Of a stretch of 64,000 nucleotides of DNA, positions 33,013 to 41,092 are shown one piece after another. Below the pieces are notes generated by a model. It searched no databases, was not told the DNA's origin, and worked only from the letters and a program-made list of their open reading frames with translations. Source of the DNA: Promicromonospora thailandica (GTDB taxonomy: Bacteria > Actinomycetota > Actinomycetes > Actinomycetales > Cellulomonadaceae); NCBI RefSeq assembly GCF_024171955.1, contig NZ_JAMTCS010000017.1, positions 1 through 64,000 on the forward strand, read 5' to 3'. The position numbers and the translations under genes were made by a program. The first letter of the stretch is position 1, and each line of letters opens with the position of its first letter.

Positions 33013-33459
33013 GACATCTGGTGATCCGGCGCCGAGCGCCGGAGCACCGCCGTCGAGATCTGGCGATCCAGCGCCCAGAGCCGAAGCACCGCCACCGAGA
33101 TCTGGCGGTTCGGCGCTGAGATCTGGGGCTTGCGCCGAGCTCTGGCCGTGCGCCACCAGATCTCAGCGCGACCACCAGATCTCGGCGCCGCAACGCCAGA
33201 TCTCAGCGAGGGAGGTGGCGCGGCAGCACCAGATCTCGGCCCCGAGGCGGCACTGCACCGAGAGCGAGAGCCAGAAGCACCGCCGCCGAGATCTGGCGGT
33301 TCGGCGCCGAGATCTGGGGCTTGCGCCGAGATCTGGCCGTGCACCGCCAGATCTCAGCGCGACCACCAGATCTCGGCGCCGCAGCACCAGATCTCAACCG
33401 GGAGACGGCGCCGCAGCACCAGATCTCAACCGGGAGGCAGCGCCGCAGCACCAGATCTC
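33013..33459. repeat. Array of 15 AGATCT-centred nonamers in both orientations
   Basis: This 516-bp gap (32957-33472) has no gene. It holds GAGATCTGG at 33055, 33097, 33118, 33288, 33309, 33328 and the reverse complement CCAGATCTC at 33156, 33175, 33196, 33229, 33347, 33366, 33387, 33419, 33451, plus variants at 33013 (GACATCTGG) and 33137 (GAGCTCTGG). A 110-bp unit is duplicated: 33083-33192 and 33274-33383 (offset 191 bp) with about five differences. A second shorter repeat, AACCGGGAG... GGCGCCGCAGCACC, recurs three times near the right end. The runs of same-orientation copies (plus to 33126, minus 33156-33237, plus 33288-33336, minus from 33347) create nested stem-loops. Confidence 0.85.
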
Positions 33460-33472
33460 AGCCGCAAACCAC

Positions 33473-34429
33473 CTACGCCCTGGCCAGGACCTCGCCGTTG
33501 AGCACCGCGAACCAGCCGTCCGGGGCCGCGGCCCACTCGCGCCAGCCCTGGGCGAGCTGCTCCAGGGCCACGTCGTCCGCGAGCGCCGAGTCCTGGGCCT
33601 GCACGGCGAAGTTGGACTCGGTGCAGCGCTCGGCCCAGAGGCCGCCCCACCAGGTGCGGTCGTCGGGGGTGGCGTAGCACCAGACGCTGGCGCCGGGCTC
33701 GATGGTGTCGGGGTCGAAGCCGGCGTCGCGCACCCAGGAGGCGAGGCGGCGTCCGGCGTCGGGCTCGAAACCGTAGGCGTGGGTGACCTCGTGGTAGAGG
33801 GTGTTCCACTCGGTGAGCTCGGGCGACTCGGGGTACCAGGCCATGGCGGCGTAGTCCGCGTCGCGGACGGCGACGAAGCCGCCGGGCTTGGCCACGCGCT
33901 TCATCTCGCGCAGGGCGGCCACGGGGTCGGAGAGGTGCTGCAGCAGCTGGTGGGCGAAGACGACGTCGAACGAGTCGTCCTCGAACGGGAGCTCGTAGGC
34001 GTTGGCGTGCTCGAAGGTGATGTTCTTCGTGCCGTGCGCGTCGGCGAGGCCGCGCGCGGACTCCAGCACCTCGTCGGAGGCGTCGACGCCGACGACGCTG
34101 CCCTGGGTGAGGCGCTCGGCGAGGTCGACGGTGACCGTGCCGGGGCCGCAGCCGACGTCGAGCAGCGTCATGTCGGACAGGAGGTGGGGCAGCAGGAACG
34201 CAGCGGAGTTGGCCGCCGTCCGCCGCCGGTGGGAGCGCAGCACGGACTCGTGGTGGCCGTGCGTGTAGGACTCCGACTCCTTCGTCAGGTCCTTGACCGC
34301 GCCCGGGTCGTTCCGGTCCTGGCCGGTCAGGCGGGACAGGCTGCTGGGCGCGTCGACCGCGTCGATCGGGTCGGTCCCCGCGAGCCTGTCGCTGCGGGGC
34401 GTGTGGTGCTCGTTGGTGCTGCCGGTCAT
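33473..34429 (-). CDS. SAM-dependent methyltransferase
   Basis: 318 residues from ATG 34429. SAM motif I is LLDVGCGPGTVTVDL near residue 89; the acidic loop VVGVDASDEVL follows; the motif IV/post region DSFDVVFAHQLLQHLSDPVAAL and later CWYATPD-like segment fit the Methyltransf_11/31 class I fold. Substrate not assigned. The 5' 60 residues (HHTPRSDRLAGTDPID...) precede the fold. It lies on the far side of the repeat array from the FAH gene, so its 3' end is 14 bp from the last AGATCT copy. Confidence 0.85.
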   Translation of the reverse strand: MTGSTNEHHTPRSDRLAGTDPIDAVDAPSSLSRLTGQDRNDPGAVKDLTKESESYTHGHHESVLRSHRRRTAANSAAFLLPHLLSDMTLLDVGCGPGTVTVDLAERLTQGSVVGVDASDEVLESARGLADAHGTKNITFEHANAYELPFEDDSFDVVFAHQLLQHLSDPVAALREMKRVAKPGGFVAVRDADYAAMAWYPESPELTEWNTLYHEVTHAYGFEPDAGRRLASWVRDAGFDPDTIEPGASVWCYATPDDRTWWGGLWAERCTESNFAVQAQDSALADDVALEQLAQGWREWAAAPDGWFAVLNGEVLARA

Positions 34430-34555
34430 GGGCGCACTGTATGTGGGTCTCGCGGGGGCGCACACCTGCGTTCTCATCCCTCGGGACGGCCGTCCGGCGG
34501 CCGGTCGACGGCGTGGCCGCGAGCGCGGGACCCGGGGAGGCGCAAGGATGCCCGC

Positions 34556-35830
34556 ATGTCCACGCACGTCGAACGGTCCGGCCACCCTGCCGCGACCCCC
34601 GCCGCACCCCGGGTTCGGCGCCGGGTCGCCCGGAACCTGCTCGGCGGCCCCGGCCGCGTGACGGGCGCCGACCTGGCCCGGGGCATCGCGGTGCTCGGCA
34701 TGTTCACGGCGCACGTGGGCGTGACGTCGGCGGACCTGGGCTCCCCGGAGGGCTGGCTGGGCCTGGCGCACGGGCGGTCGTCGATCCTGTTCGCGACGGT
34801 CGCGGGCCTGTCGCTCGCCCTGGTCACGGGCGGCACGACGCCGTTCGCGGGCGCGGCGCTGCGCACGGCCCGGGGCCGCATCCTGGTGCGGGTGGTGCTC
34901 CTGCTGGCGCTGGTGGCCGTGCTGGACCTGTTCGGCACGCGGGTGCTGCTCATCCTCGGCTTCTACGCGGCGTACTTCGTGCTGGCGCTGCCGTTCCTGC
35001 GGGTGACGCCTGCGCGGCTCGCGGCGACGGCGCTGGTCGTCGCCGTGGTGGGGCCCGTGCTCGTCTACTACGGCCCGGAGGCGCTGGCCCGGGCGGGGCT
35101 GCGCGCGCCGCACGACGGCTCGGGCGCCGCCACGGACTTCCTGCTCACCGGCCACTACCCTGCGCTGGTCTGGATGGCGTACGTGCTCGCGGGCCTGGCC
35201 GTGGGGCGCAGCGACCTGCGTTCGCCTACGCTCCAGCTCGGCCTGGTGGCGGGCGGGTTCGGGGCGGCGGCGCTGTTCTCGCTCGCGTCGGCCACCCTGG
35301 TGGCGGGGGCCGGCGGCGCGGTGACGATCGACGGGCAGGTGACCGTCACGTCGGCGCAGTACCTGGCGCAGGTGCCCGGCTGGTCCGACCCGTGGCCGCC
35401 CCTGTCGGGCCTGTACCTGGAGGGCCCGCACGACGACACGATGTTCGAGGCGCTGGGGTCCGGCGGGTTCGCGCTCGGGGTGCTCGGCCTGTGCCTGCTG
35501 CTCGGCCGGGTGGTCGAGGGCCGCGCCGCGGGCGCGGTCACCCGCGCGGTCCGGTGGGTGGTCCTCGTCGTGGTGACGCTCCTGGCCGCGGTCGGCGCCC
35601 TGGCGCTGACCGTCTACTCCGCGCAGATCGTCGCCATCTGGTGGTGGACCCGCACGTACTTCGACCTGCTCGACCCCCCGACCAACGGCCCGCTCGGCTG
35701 GATGGTGCTGATCAGCCTCGCCGCGGCGACGCTCTGGCGGGCGCTGCTCGGCCGCGGCCCGCTGGAGCGCCTGTTCTCGGGCGTCGCGCGCCGTGTGTTC
35801 CCCGCAGACCGTCACGACGCGGACCGCTAG
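34556..35830 (+). CDS. Acyltransferase-like membrane protein (HGSNAT/DUF1624-type)
   Basis: 424 residues with about ten membrane helices. The N-terminus RVTGADLARGIAVLGMFTAHVG and following GWLGLAHGRSSILFATVAGLS is the heparan-alpha-glucosaminide N-acetyltransferase catalytic (DUF1624/HGSNAT-like) signature: a conserved helix with Asp-Arg-x2-A-x3-G-x-F and a His-rich loop. Family members transfer acyl groups across membranes. A role in surface polysaccharide or lipid modification is likely but unspecified. Its last codon overlaps the convergent PhzF stop codon by four bases (CTAG). Confidence 0.75.
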   Translation: MSTHVERSGHPAATPAAPRVRRRVARNLLGGPGRVTGADLARGIAVLGMFTAHVGVTSADLGSPEGWLGLAHGRSSILFATVAGLSLALVTGGTTPFAGAALRTARGRILVRVVLLLALVAVLDLFGTRVLLILGFYAAYFVLALPFLRVTPARLAATALVVAVVGPVLVYYGPEALARAGLRAPHDGSGAATDFLLTGHYPALVWMAYVLAGLAVGRSDLRSPTLQLGLVAGGFGAAALFSLASATLVAGAGGAVTIDGQVTVTSAQYLAQVPGWSDPWPPLSGLYLEGPHDDTMFEALGSGGFALGVLGLCLLLGRVVEGRAAGAVTRAVRWVVLVVVTLLAAVGALALTVYSAQIVAIWWWTRTYFDLLDPPTNGPLGWMVLISLAAATLWRALLGRGPLERLFSGVARRVFPADRHDADR

Positions 35831-36672
35831 AGCGAGACCTCGCCCACCACCGTCGTCACCGTGTCGCCGCCCACCCACACGGCGCCGTCGGCGAGCTTCT
35901 CCACGTGCACGCGGCCGCGCCGTCCCAGCGCGGTGCCCTGGGACGCCACGTACGACGACGGCAGCACGTCACCTGCGAGCCACTGCCCCAGGCCGGCGTT
36001 GAGGCTGCCGGTGACCGGGTCCTCCCCCACGCCGATGGACGGCACGAAGGCGCGCACCTCGACGGCGGGGCCGTCGTCGTCCGCTCCCGGGTACGCGCCC
36101 ACCACGCCGAGCTTGAGGTCGCCCATGGCCGCGAGGTCGGGCTCCAGGGCGAGCACGGCGTCGGCGTCGCGGAGCTGGGCCGCCACCCAGCCCGGTCCGT
36201 TGTCCACCCAGGCCGCGCGGACGACGTCGGACGCCGCGATGCGCAGGGCCCGCGCGATGCGGGCCAGGTCCGCGTCGTCGACCGGGCCCGAACGGGCCAG
36301 CGGCGGCGCCGCGAACGCGAGGCGCTCGCCCCGGCGCAGCCGCACCAGGCCCACGCCGCACTCCTGCACCACGTCGGCCCCGGCGGGCACGCCGCCCGCC
36401 TCCAGCCACGCGTGGGCCGTGCCGAGCGTCGGGTGGCCGGCGAACGGCAGCTCGCCGCCCGGCGTCCAGATGCGCACGCGGTAGTCGGCGCCGCCGTCCC
36501 GGCCCGCGGGCGTGGGCGGCAGCAGGAACGTGGTCTCCGACAGGTTGGTCCAGCGGGCGAACGCGGCCATGTCGCCGTCGCTCAGGCCGTCCGCGTCGTG
36601 CACGACGGCGACCGGGTTGCCGCCCACCGGCTGCGGCGAGAAGACGTTGACCTGGCGGAAGCGGCGGCTCAT
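35827..36672 (-). CDS. PhzF-family isomerase
   Basis: 281 residues from ATG 36672. The PhzF fold markers are RQVNVFSPQPVGGNPVAVV (the Gly-Asn-Pro near residue 18), IWTPGGELPFAGHPTLGTAHAW and, near the end, GVGEDPVTGSLNAGLGQWLAG. PhzF-like proteins are diaminopimelate-epimerase-fold enzymes; PhzF itself isomerises a phenazine precursor, but most homologues act in unknown pathways, and no phenazine genes are near. Overlaps the aldo/keto reductase gene by four bases, so the two are likely co-translated. Confidence 0.88.
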   Translation of the reverse strand: MSRRFRQVNVFSPQPVGGNPVAVVHDADGLSDGDMAAFARWTNLSETTFLLPPTPAGRDGGADYRVRIWTPGGELPFAGHPTLGTAHAWLEAGGVPAGADVVQECGVGLVRLRRGERLAFAAPPLARSGPVDDADLARIARALRIAASDVVRAAWVDNGPGWVAAQLRDADAVLALEPDLAAMGDLKLGVVGAYPGADDDGPAVEVRAFVPSIGVGEDPVTGSLNAGLGQWLAGDVLPSSYVASQGTALGRRGRVHVEKLADGAVWVGGDTVTTVVGEVSL

Positions 36673-37631
36673 GCCGGGAAGATCTCGTCCAGCTCGGCCA
36701 GGTCGTCCGCCGTCGGCGTCCAGGTCCAGGCCTGCGCGTTGGCCCGCACCTGCTCCGGGCGGGTGGCCCCCGCGATCACCGACGACACCTCCGGCCGGGA
36801 CAGCAGCCACGAGAACGCGACCACCGTCTCGCTGGTGTCGCGCTCGCGGCAGAACGCGGCGAACCGGTCCAGCGCCTCCCACGGCGCGGACTCCAGCAGG
36901 TGCTTCTTCTCGTTGACCAGGCGCGTGCCGTCCGGCCGCGCACCGCCCGAGTACTTGCCCGTGAGCAGGCCGTTCGCCAGCGGGAAGTAGGGCAGCACGC
37001 CGAGGCCGTACGCGCGCGCCGCGGGCAGCACCTCCCGCTCGACGCCCCGCGACAGCAGCGAGTACTCGTTCTGCGCCGAGACGAACCGGGCGCCGCCGAG
37101 CGAGCGCGCGACATGCTCGGCGTCGGCCAGCTGCCAGCCCTTGAGGTTGGAGTGGCCCACGTAGCGCACCTTGCCCGCGCGCACCAGGTCGTCGAGCGCG
37201 GCGAGCGTCTCGTCGACCGGCGTCGCCGGGTCGGGCGTGTGCAGCTGGTAGAGGTCGATCCAGTCGGTGCCCAGCCGGCGCAGCGACGCCTCGGCCGCGC
37301 GCACGATGTACCGGCGCGAGCCGCGCGCGCCGAAGTCCGCCCCGTTCAGGCCCCGCAGGTCGAGGCCGAACTTGGTGGCGACCAGCACGTCGTCCCGGCG
37401 GCCCTTGAGGGCGCCGCCCAGCAGCTCCTCCGACAGGCCCGGGCGCACGCCGTAGCTGTCCGCGGTGTCGAAGAAGGTGACGCCCGCGTCGATCGCGGCG
37501 TCGACCAGGGCGGTGGCGCCCTCCTGGTCAGCGGTGACGGTGCCGGAGCGGCCGAGGTTGTTGCACCCGAGACCGATCACCGGGACGGACAGGCCGGAGC
37601 GCCCGAGACGGCGCTGGGGAAGGTCGGACAT
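36669..37631 (-). CDS. Aldo/keto reductase
   Basis: 320 residues. Starts with PQRRLGRSGLSVPVIGLGCNN, then the catalytic tetrad: Asp and Tyr in FFDTADSYGV, Lys in LVATKFGL, His in YVGHSNL. NADPH-binding end region (SVIAGATRPEQVRANAQAW) is present. Reduces carbonyl groups of aldehydes or sugars. It is transcribed first in a pair with the PhzF gene, divergent from the gene at 37690. Confidence 0.9.
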   Translation of the reverse strand: MSDLPQRRLGRSGLSVPVIGLGCNNLGRSGTVTADQEGATALVDAAIDAGVTFFDTADSYGVRPGLSEELLGGALKGRRDDVLVATKFGLDLRGLNGADFGARGSRRYIVRAAEASLRRLGTDWIDLYQLHTPDPATPVDETLAALDDLVRAGKVRYVGHSNLKGWQLADAEHVARSLGGARFVSAQNEYSLLSRGVEREVLPAARAYGLGVLPYFPLANGLLTGKYSGGARPDGTRLVNEKKHLLESAPWEALDRFAAFCRERDTSETVVAFSWLLSRPEVSSVIAGATRPEQVRANAQAWTWTPTADDLAELDEIFPA

Positions 37632-37689
37632 GGTCGCACCCTACGTCCGGGCGCGCAGGCACCGCCCGGGCCCGCCGTACCCTGGACCG

Positions 37690-38610
37690 GTGACCACGAC
37701 CCTCGGCGAGACCGCCACGCACGACGCCGTCGTGCGCGCGCGGGTCCTGGCGCCCGAGGAGTGGCTGCCGCGCGCGGCAGCGCACGCCGAGCGGGCCGAC
37801 GCCCTCACCGCCGTCTGGCGCGCGGCCCGCGCCGCGGGGCGCAAGCACGCGGTCGAGGACTTCCTGTTCACCTACTACCCCACCCGCGTGGCGCACCTGC
37901 GCCGCTGGCACCCGGGGCCGGGGGTCGCGCTCGAGCTCCCGGACGAGCCGGCGGACGACGCCGGCCGCCGCACCTGGCGCTGGTATATGGGCTCACCGGT
38001 GACCCTCGACGTGCCCGCGTTCCTCGCCGACCGCGGCGACACCGTGCGCTACGTGCACGCGCTGCTGTCGGCGACGGCGTCGCGCCCGGGCACCTTCGGC
38101 TGCTTCGGGCTGCACGAGTGGGCGATGGTCTACCGCGACCGCGAGGCGGGCCGCGACCACCGGCACCCGCTGCCCCTGCGGCTGGGCCACGCGGGCACGG
38201 ACGCCGTGGTGGAGGACAACCCGGTGCGCTGCTCGCACTTCGACGCCTACCGCTTCTTCACGCCGGAGGCGACCGGCCGCAACCAGCTGCGGCCCACGCG
38301 CGCCGACCAGGTGGCCCTGGAGCAGCCCGGCTGCCTGCACGCGAACATGGACCTCTACAAGTGGTGCCTGAAGCTCGGCCCCGCGGTGCCCGGCGACCTG
38401 CTGCTCGACGCCTTCGAGCTGGCCCGAGACATCCGCTGGACCGACATGGCCGCCTCCCCCTACGACGTCTCGGAGTACGGCGTCGCCGCCGTCGCGATCG
38501 AGACGCCCCAGGGCAAGGCGGAGTACGTGCGGCGGCAGCGGTCGTTCGCCGAGCGGTCGGCGCGGCTGCGGGCCCGCCTCCTGGACGTCTGCGCGGCCCT
38601 GCTCGCCTGA
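37690..38610 (+). CDS. Conserved actinobacterial protein, often called 3-methyladenine DNA glycosylase
   Basis: 306 residues from GTG 37690. It carries VEDFLFTYYPTRVAHLRRWHPGPGVALEL near residue 60 and GCFGLHEWAMVYR near residue 140, patterns shared by a conserved actinobacterial group that databases name 3-methyladenine DNA glycosylase. A classical helix-hairpin-helix glycosylase motif is not visible, so I treat the name with caution. Further conserved residues HFDAYRFFTPEA and GCLHANMDLYKW probably define the active site. Stands alone between the AKR promoter and the AA10 gene. Confidence 0.6.
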   Translation: MTTTLGETATHDAVVRARVLAPEEWLPRAAAHAERADALTAVWRAARAAGRKHAVEDFLFTYYPTRVAHLRRWHPGPGVALELPDEPADDAGRRTWRWYMGSPVTLDVPAFLADRGDTVRYVHALLSATASRPGTFGCFGLHEWAMVYRDREAGRDHRHPLPLRLGHAGTDAVVEDNPVRCSHFDAYRFFTPEATGRNQLRPTRADQVALEQPGCLHANMDLYKWCLKLGPAVPGDLLLDAFELARDIRWTDMAASPYDVSEYGVAAVAIETPQGKAEYVRRQRSFAERSARLRARLLDVCAALLA

Positions 38611-38611
38611 C

Positions 38612-38672
38612 GGGGGCTACGTAGGTAGGTAGTTGCCCTACTTGTTCGCGGCGCGTGCGCTTTCTAGCGTCG
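38612..38672 (+). promoter_or_regulatory. Promoter of first AA10 gene, matches second AA10 promoter
   Basis: The 60 bp align with 39371-39429: GGGG, TACGTA, GCCCT-2-TTGT, GTGC, TTT and CTAG followed by TCG are in the same order. TTGTTC (38643) and TAGCGT (38665) with 16-bp spacing fit -35 and -10 boxes. The TACGTA element upstream could be an activator site. Confidence 0.55.
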
Positions 38673-38738
38673 AAGGGTCACACCCGGCACACAGGAGCGA
38701 TCCAGGAAACTTCCAACTTCACACCCGAGGTGAGCCCC

Positions 38739-39329
38739 ATGAGAATCGCCGCACCGCGCACATCCGCCACCAGGGTCCTGCTCGGCGTCCTCGCCGTCCT
38801 GGCCCTGACCCTGACGGCGCTGGTCGCCGTACCGAACTCGATGACACCGCGGGCCGAGGCCCACGGCTGGGTGGTCTCGCCGCCGAGCCGGCAGGACCAC
38901 TGCGCCAAGCGGACCGTGAGCTGGACCTGCAACGGGGTCGAGTGGGAGCCGCAGAGCGTCGAGGCGCCCAAGGGCTCGATGCTCTGCTCCGGCGGCAGCC
39001 GGTTCACCACGCTGGACAACGGCTCGCTGGCCTGGCCGCGCACCGGCATCGGCAGCACGCACACCTTCCAGTGGACGCTGACCGCCTTCCACCGCACCGC
39101 GAGCTGGGAGTACTTCGTGGACGGCCAGCTGTTCCGCACGTTCAACGACAACGGCGCCACCCCGCCACCCACGGTCACGCACACGCTCAGCGGCCTGCCG
39201 TCGGGCAACCACACGATCCTGGCCCGGTGGAACGTGTACGACACCGCCATGGCGTTCTACGCCTGCATGGACGTCAGCATCGGCGGACGCTCCGTCCCCG
39301 CCGGCCACCTGGCGGCCGCGCACCTCTGA
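38739..39329 (+). CDS. AA10 lytic polysaccharide monooxygenase (first copy)
   Basis: 196 residues from ATG 38739. A Sec signal peptide with hydrophobic VLLGVLAVLALTLTALVAV precedes cleavage after AEA, which exposes His-1 (HGWVVSPPSR) as the copper-binding N-terminus. The AA10 body has EPQSVEAPKGS, then the second copper histidine in LTAFHRTASWEYFV and the axial Phe region DTAMAFYACMDV. AA10 enzymes oxidise chitin or cellulose with reduced oxygen species; substrate preference cannot be fixed. No binding module is attached. The next gene is its close paralogue. A perfect hairpin terminator follows. Confidence 0.9.
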   Translation: MRIAAPRTSATRVLLGVLAVLALTLTALVAVPNSMTPRAEAHGWVVSPPSRQDHCAKRTVSWTCNGVEWEPQSVEAPKGSMLCSGGSRFTTLDNGSLAWPRTGIGSTHTFQWTLTAFHRTASWEYFVDGQLFRTFNDNGATPPPTVTHTLSGLPSGNHTILARWNVYDTAMAFYACMDVSIGGRSVPAGHLAAAHL

Positions 39330-39336
39330 CCCTCCC

Positions 39337-39363
39337 GGGTCCCGGGACCTGGTCCCGGGACCC
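39337..39363 (+). terminator. Terminator after first AA10 gene
   Basis: Perfect 12-bp stem GGGTCCCGGGAC / GTCCCGGGACCC with a 3-nt loop, 8 bp after the stop codon; no U-tract. Confidence 0.7.
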
Positions 39364-39370
39364 GCCCTAC

Positions 39371-39429
39371 GGGGATGTACGTACGGATTCGCCCTCATTG
39401 TCAGGAGCGGTGCCTTTTTCCTAGGTTCG
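39371..39429 (+). promoter_or_regulatory. Promoter of second AA10 gene
   Basis: Contains TACGTA (39378-39383), TTGTCA (39398-39403) and TAGGTT (39422-39427) spaced 18 bp, with GCCCT just before the -35. It repeats the pattern of the first AA10 promoter, so the two genes are probably regulated together although each has its own terminator and promoter. Confidence 0.55.
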
Positions 39430-39472
39430 TGAGCGACGACATTTCACCCGCTCGCGCAACGGAGGCAACGCC

Positions 39473-40096
39473 ATGAACCGTGCACGCACCCTCAGCCCGC
39501 CCCGCCGACTCCTGCTGTCCGCGCTCGCCGCGCTCGCCCTGGCGGCGGCCTTCCTCGTGACGGCGCCGCTCGCCCCGCAGGCACAGGCCCACGGCTGGAT
39601 CACCAACCCGCCCAGCCGCGCCGACCACTGCGCGTCCGGTGCCGTCAGCTTCGACTGCGGCGGCCTCCAGTACGAGCCGCAGAGCGTCGAGGCCCCGAAG
39701 GGCTCCATGGAGTGCTCGGGCGGCAGCGGCTTCACGGTGGTCGACGACGACTCCCTGCCCTGGCCCCGCACCTCGGTGGGCAGCGAGGTCACCTTCCGCT
39801 GGCAGATCACCGCCCGGCACTCCACCTCCACGTGGGAGTACTTCGTGGACGGCCAGCCCTTCCGGACCGTGGACGACGGCGGCGCCCAGCCCGGCGCGAC
39901 CGTCGAGCACACGCTGAGCGGCCTGCCCGCCGGTGACCACACCGTCTTCGCCCGCTGGAACATCGCCGACACCGCGATGGCGTTCTACCAGTGCGTCGAC
40001 GTCAGCGTCGGCGGGTCGTCGAGCACCGCGGGCCCCATGGCGCAGCAGGGCCTGCCGGGTCTGCTCGGCGCACCGGCGGTCCGCAGCGCGGTCTGA
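39473..40096 (+). CDS. AA10 lytic polysaccharide monooxygenase (second copy)
   Basis: 207 residues from ATG 39473 with GGAGG upstream. Signal peptide (LLLSALAALALAAAFLVTA), cleavage after AQA gives mature His (HGWITNPPSR). Body matches the first copy: YEPQSVEAPKGSMECSGG, second His in ITARHSTSTWEYFV, and DTAMAFYQCVDV. The C-terminal 25 residues are loose and small-residue rich. The two proteins are clearly paralogous and may differ in substrate or redox partner; no difference can be read from sequence. Confidence 0.9.
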   Translation: MNRARTLSPPRRLLLSALAALALAAAFLVTAPLAPQAQAHGWITNPPSRADHCASGAVSFDCGGLQYEPQSVEAPKGSMECSGGSGFTVVDDDSLPWPRTSVGSEVTFRWQITARHSTSTWEYFVDGQPFRTVDDGGAQPGATVEHTLSGLPAGDHTVFARWNIADTAMAFYQCVDVSVGGSSSTAGPMAQQGLPGLLGAPAVRSAV

Positions 40097-40117
40097 CGGC
40101 ACCGCCACCAGGCACGC

Positions 40118-40151
40118 GCGCGGCCGCGGGCACCGTCGCTCGCGGCCGCGC
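40118..40151 (+). terminator. Terminator after second AA10 gene
   Basis: 11-bp perfect stem GCGCGGCCGCG with its complement, 12-nt loop, 21 bp after the stop; no T-tract. Confidence 0.6.
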
Positions 40152-40237
40152 GGCCCGTCCGGGCGCATGTCGCCCAGTGCCCCGCGGCGCCACGAACCAG
40201 GAGCACTTTTTCACCCGCTCTATGGGACGATGGTGGC

Positions 40238-41092
40238 GTGTCGAGCGCACTGGTCGGCATCAGTCCGACACCCGTCGAGGTACCGCCCGTCGTGCACGGC
40301 CTGGCCGCGCGGCTCCGGTCCGGGGCGACGGTCGTTCCCGTGTGGCGCAACGAGTACGGCGGGCTCACGGTGCGGCTGGGCCCGCTCGCGGCCCCGACCA
40401 GCAGCGCGCCGAGCAGCCCCTACCTCAAGTGGGTCCCGGACGCCTCGCCCTCCCCCGACCCCCTCGCCGAGGCCGACCGGCTCGTCTGGGCGGGCTCGTT
40501 CACCCGCGTGCCGCACGTGCTCGACGCGGGCCGGGACGCGCGGGGGTCCTGGCTGCTCACCGCCGCGGTCGAGACGGACGGCGAGGTCGCGACGTCGGCC
40601 GTCGAGCCGCGGTGGCGCCCCTACGCCGAGCGCGCGGCGATCGCGATCGGCGTGGGGCTGCGACGGTTCCACGACACCCTGCCCACCGACACGTGCCCCT
40701 TCGTGCGGACCGCGCGGATGCGCGTCGCTGCCCTCACCACCGACGCGAGCGCCCCGCTCGACGACACCGAGCGCGCCGCGCTCGACCGGGCCCTGGGCGA
40801 CCCGCCGCCGCCCGACCGGCTCGTCGTGTGCCACGGCGACGCGACGGTGCCGAACACGCTCCTCGACCGGGTGGGCCGGTTCGCCGCGCACGTCGACGTG
40901 GGCGACCTGGGCGTGGGCGACCGCTGGTCCGACCTCGCGGTGACCACGCGCAGCGTGAGCCGCCGGTACGGCCCGGGCCTGGAGCCTCTGGTGCTCGCCG
41001 CCTACGGCGTGGCCCCCGACCCGGAGCGCATCGCGTACTACCGCGCGCTCTGGGACGCCGAGGAGGCGGTCCGCGCGCGGCGCGCCGCCTGA
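40238..41092 (+). CDS. APH-like phosphotransferase (first copy)
   Basis: 284 residues from GTG 40238. Protein-kinase-like fold of the aminoglycoside phosphotransferase family: VWRNEYGGLTVRL at the start, the catalytic HGDxxxxN in VCHGDATVPNTLL, and the metal-binding DVGDLGVGDRWSDLAV. The family contains antibiotic kinases but also many small-molecule kinases, and no resistance claim is justified. Similar in layout to the second copy at 42399. Its 3' end overlaps the convergent DUF418 gene by 55 bp. Confidence 0.8.
   Translation: MSSALVGISPTPVEVPPVVHGLAARLRSGATVVPVWRNEYGGLTVRLGPLAAPTSSAPSSPYLKWVPDASPSPDPLAEADRLVWAGSFTRVPHVLDAGRDARGSWLLTAAVETDGEVATSAVEPRWRPYAERAAIAIGVGLRRFHDTLPTDTCPFVRTARMRVAALTTDASAPLDDTERAALDRALGDPPPPDRLVVCHGDATVPNTLLDRVGRFAAHVDVGDLGVGDRWSDLAVTTRSVSRRYGPGLEPLVLAAYGVAPDPERIAYYRALWDAEEAVRARRAA

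Noticed and set aside
33013-33459. CRISPR-like array in the AGATCT region
   Set aside because: The repeated unit is only 9 bp, occurs in both orientations, and spacings vary from 19 to 51 bp or more; no cas genes are seen.
29786-35830. Very long open frame (about 2000 codons) running against gltX, FAH and other genes
   Set aside because: It is an antisense artefact of high GC; only its last 424 codons, the acyltransferase-like gene from 34556, have real composition and family similarity.
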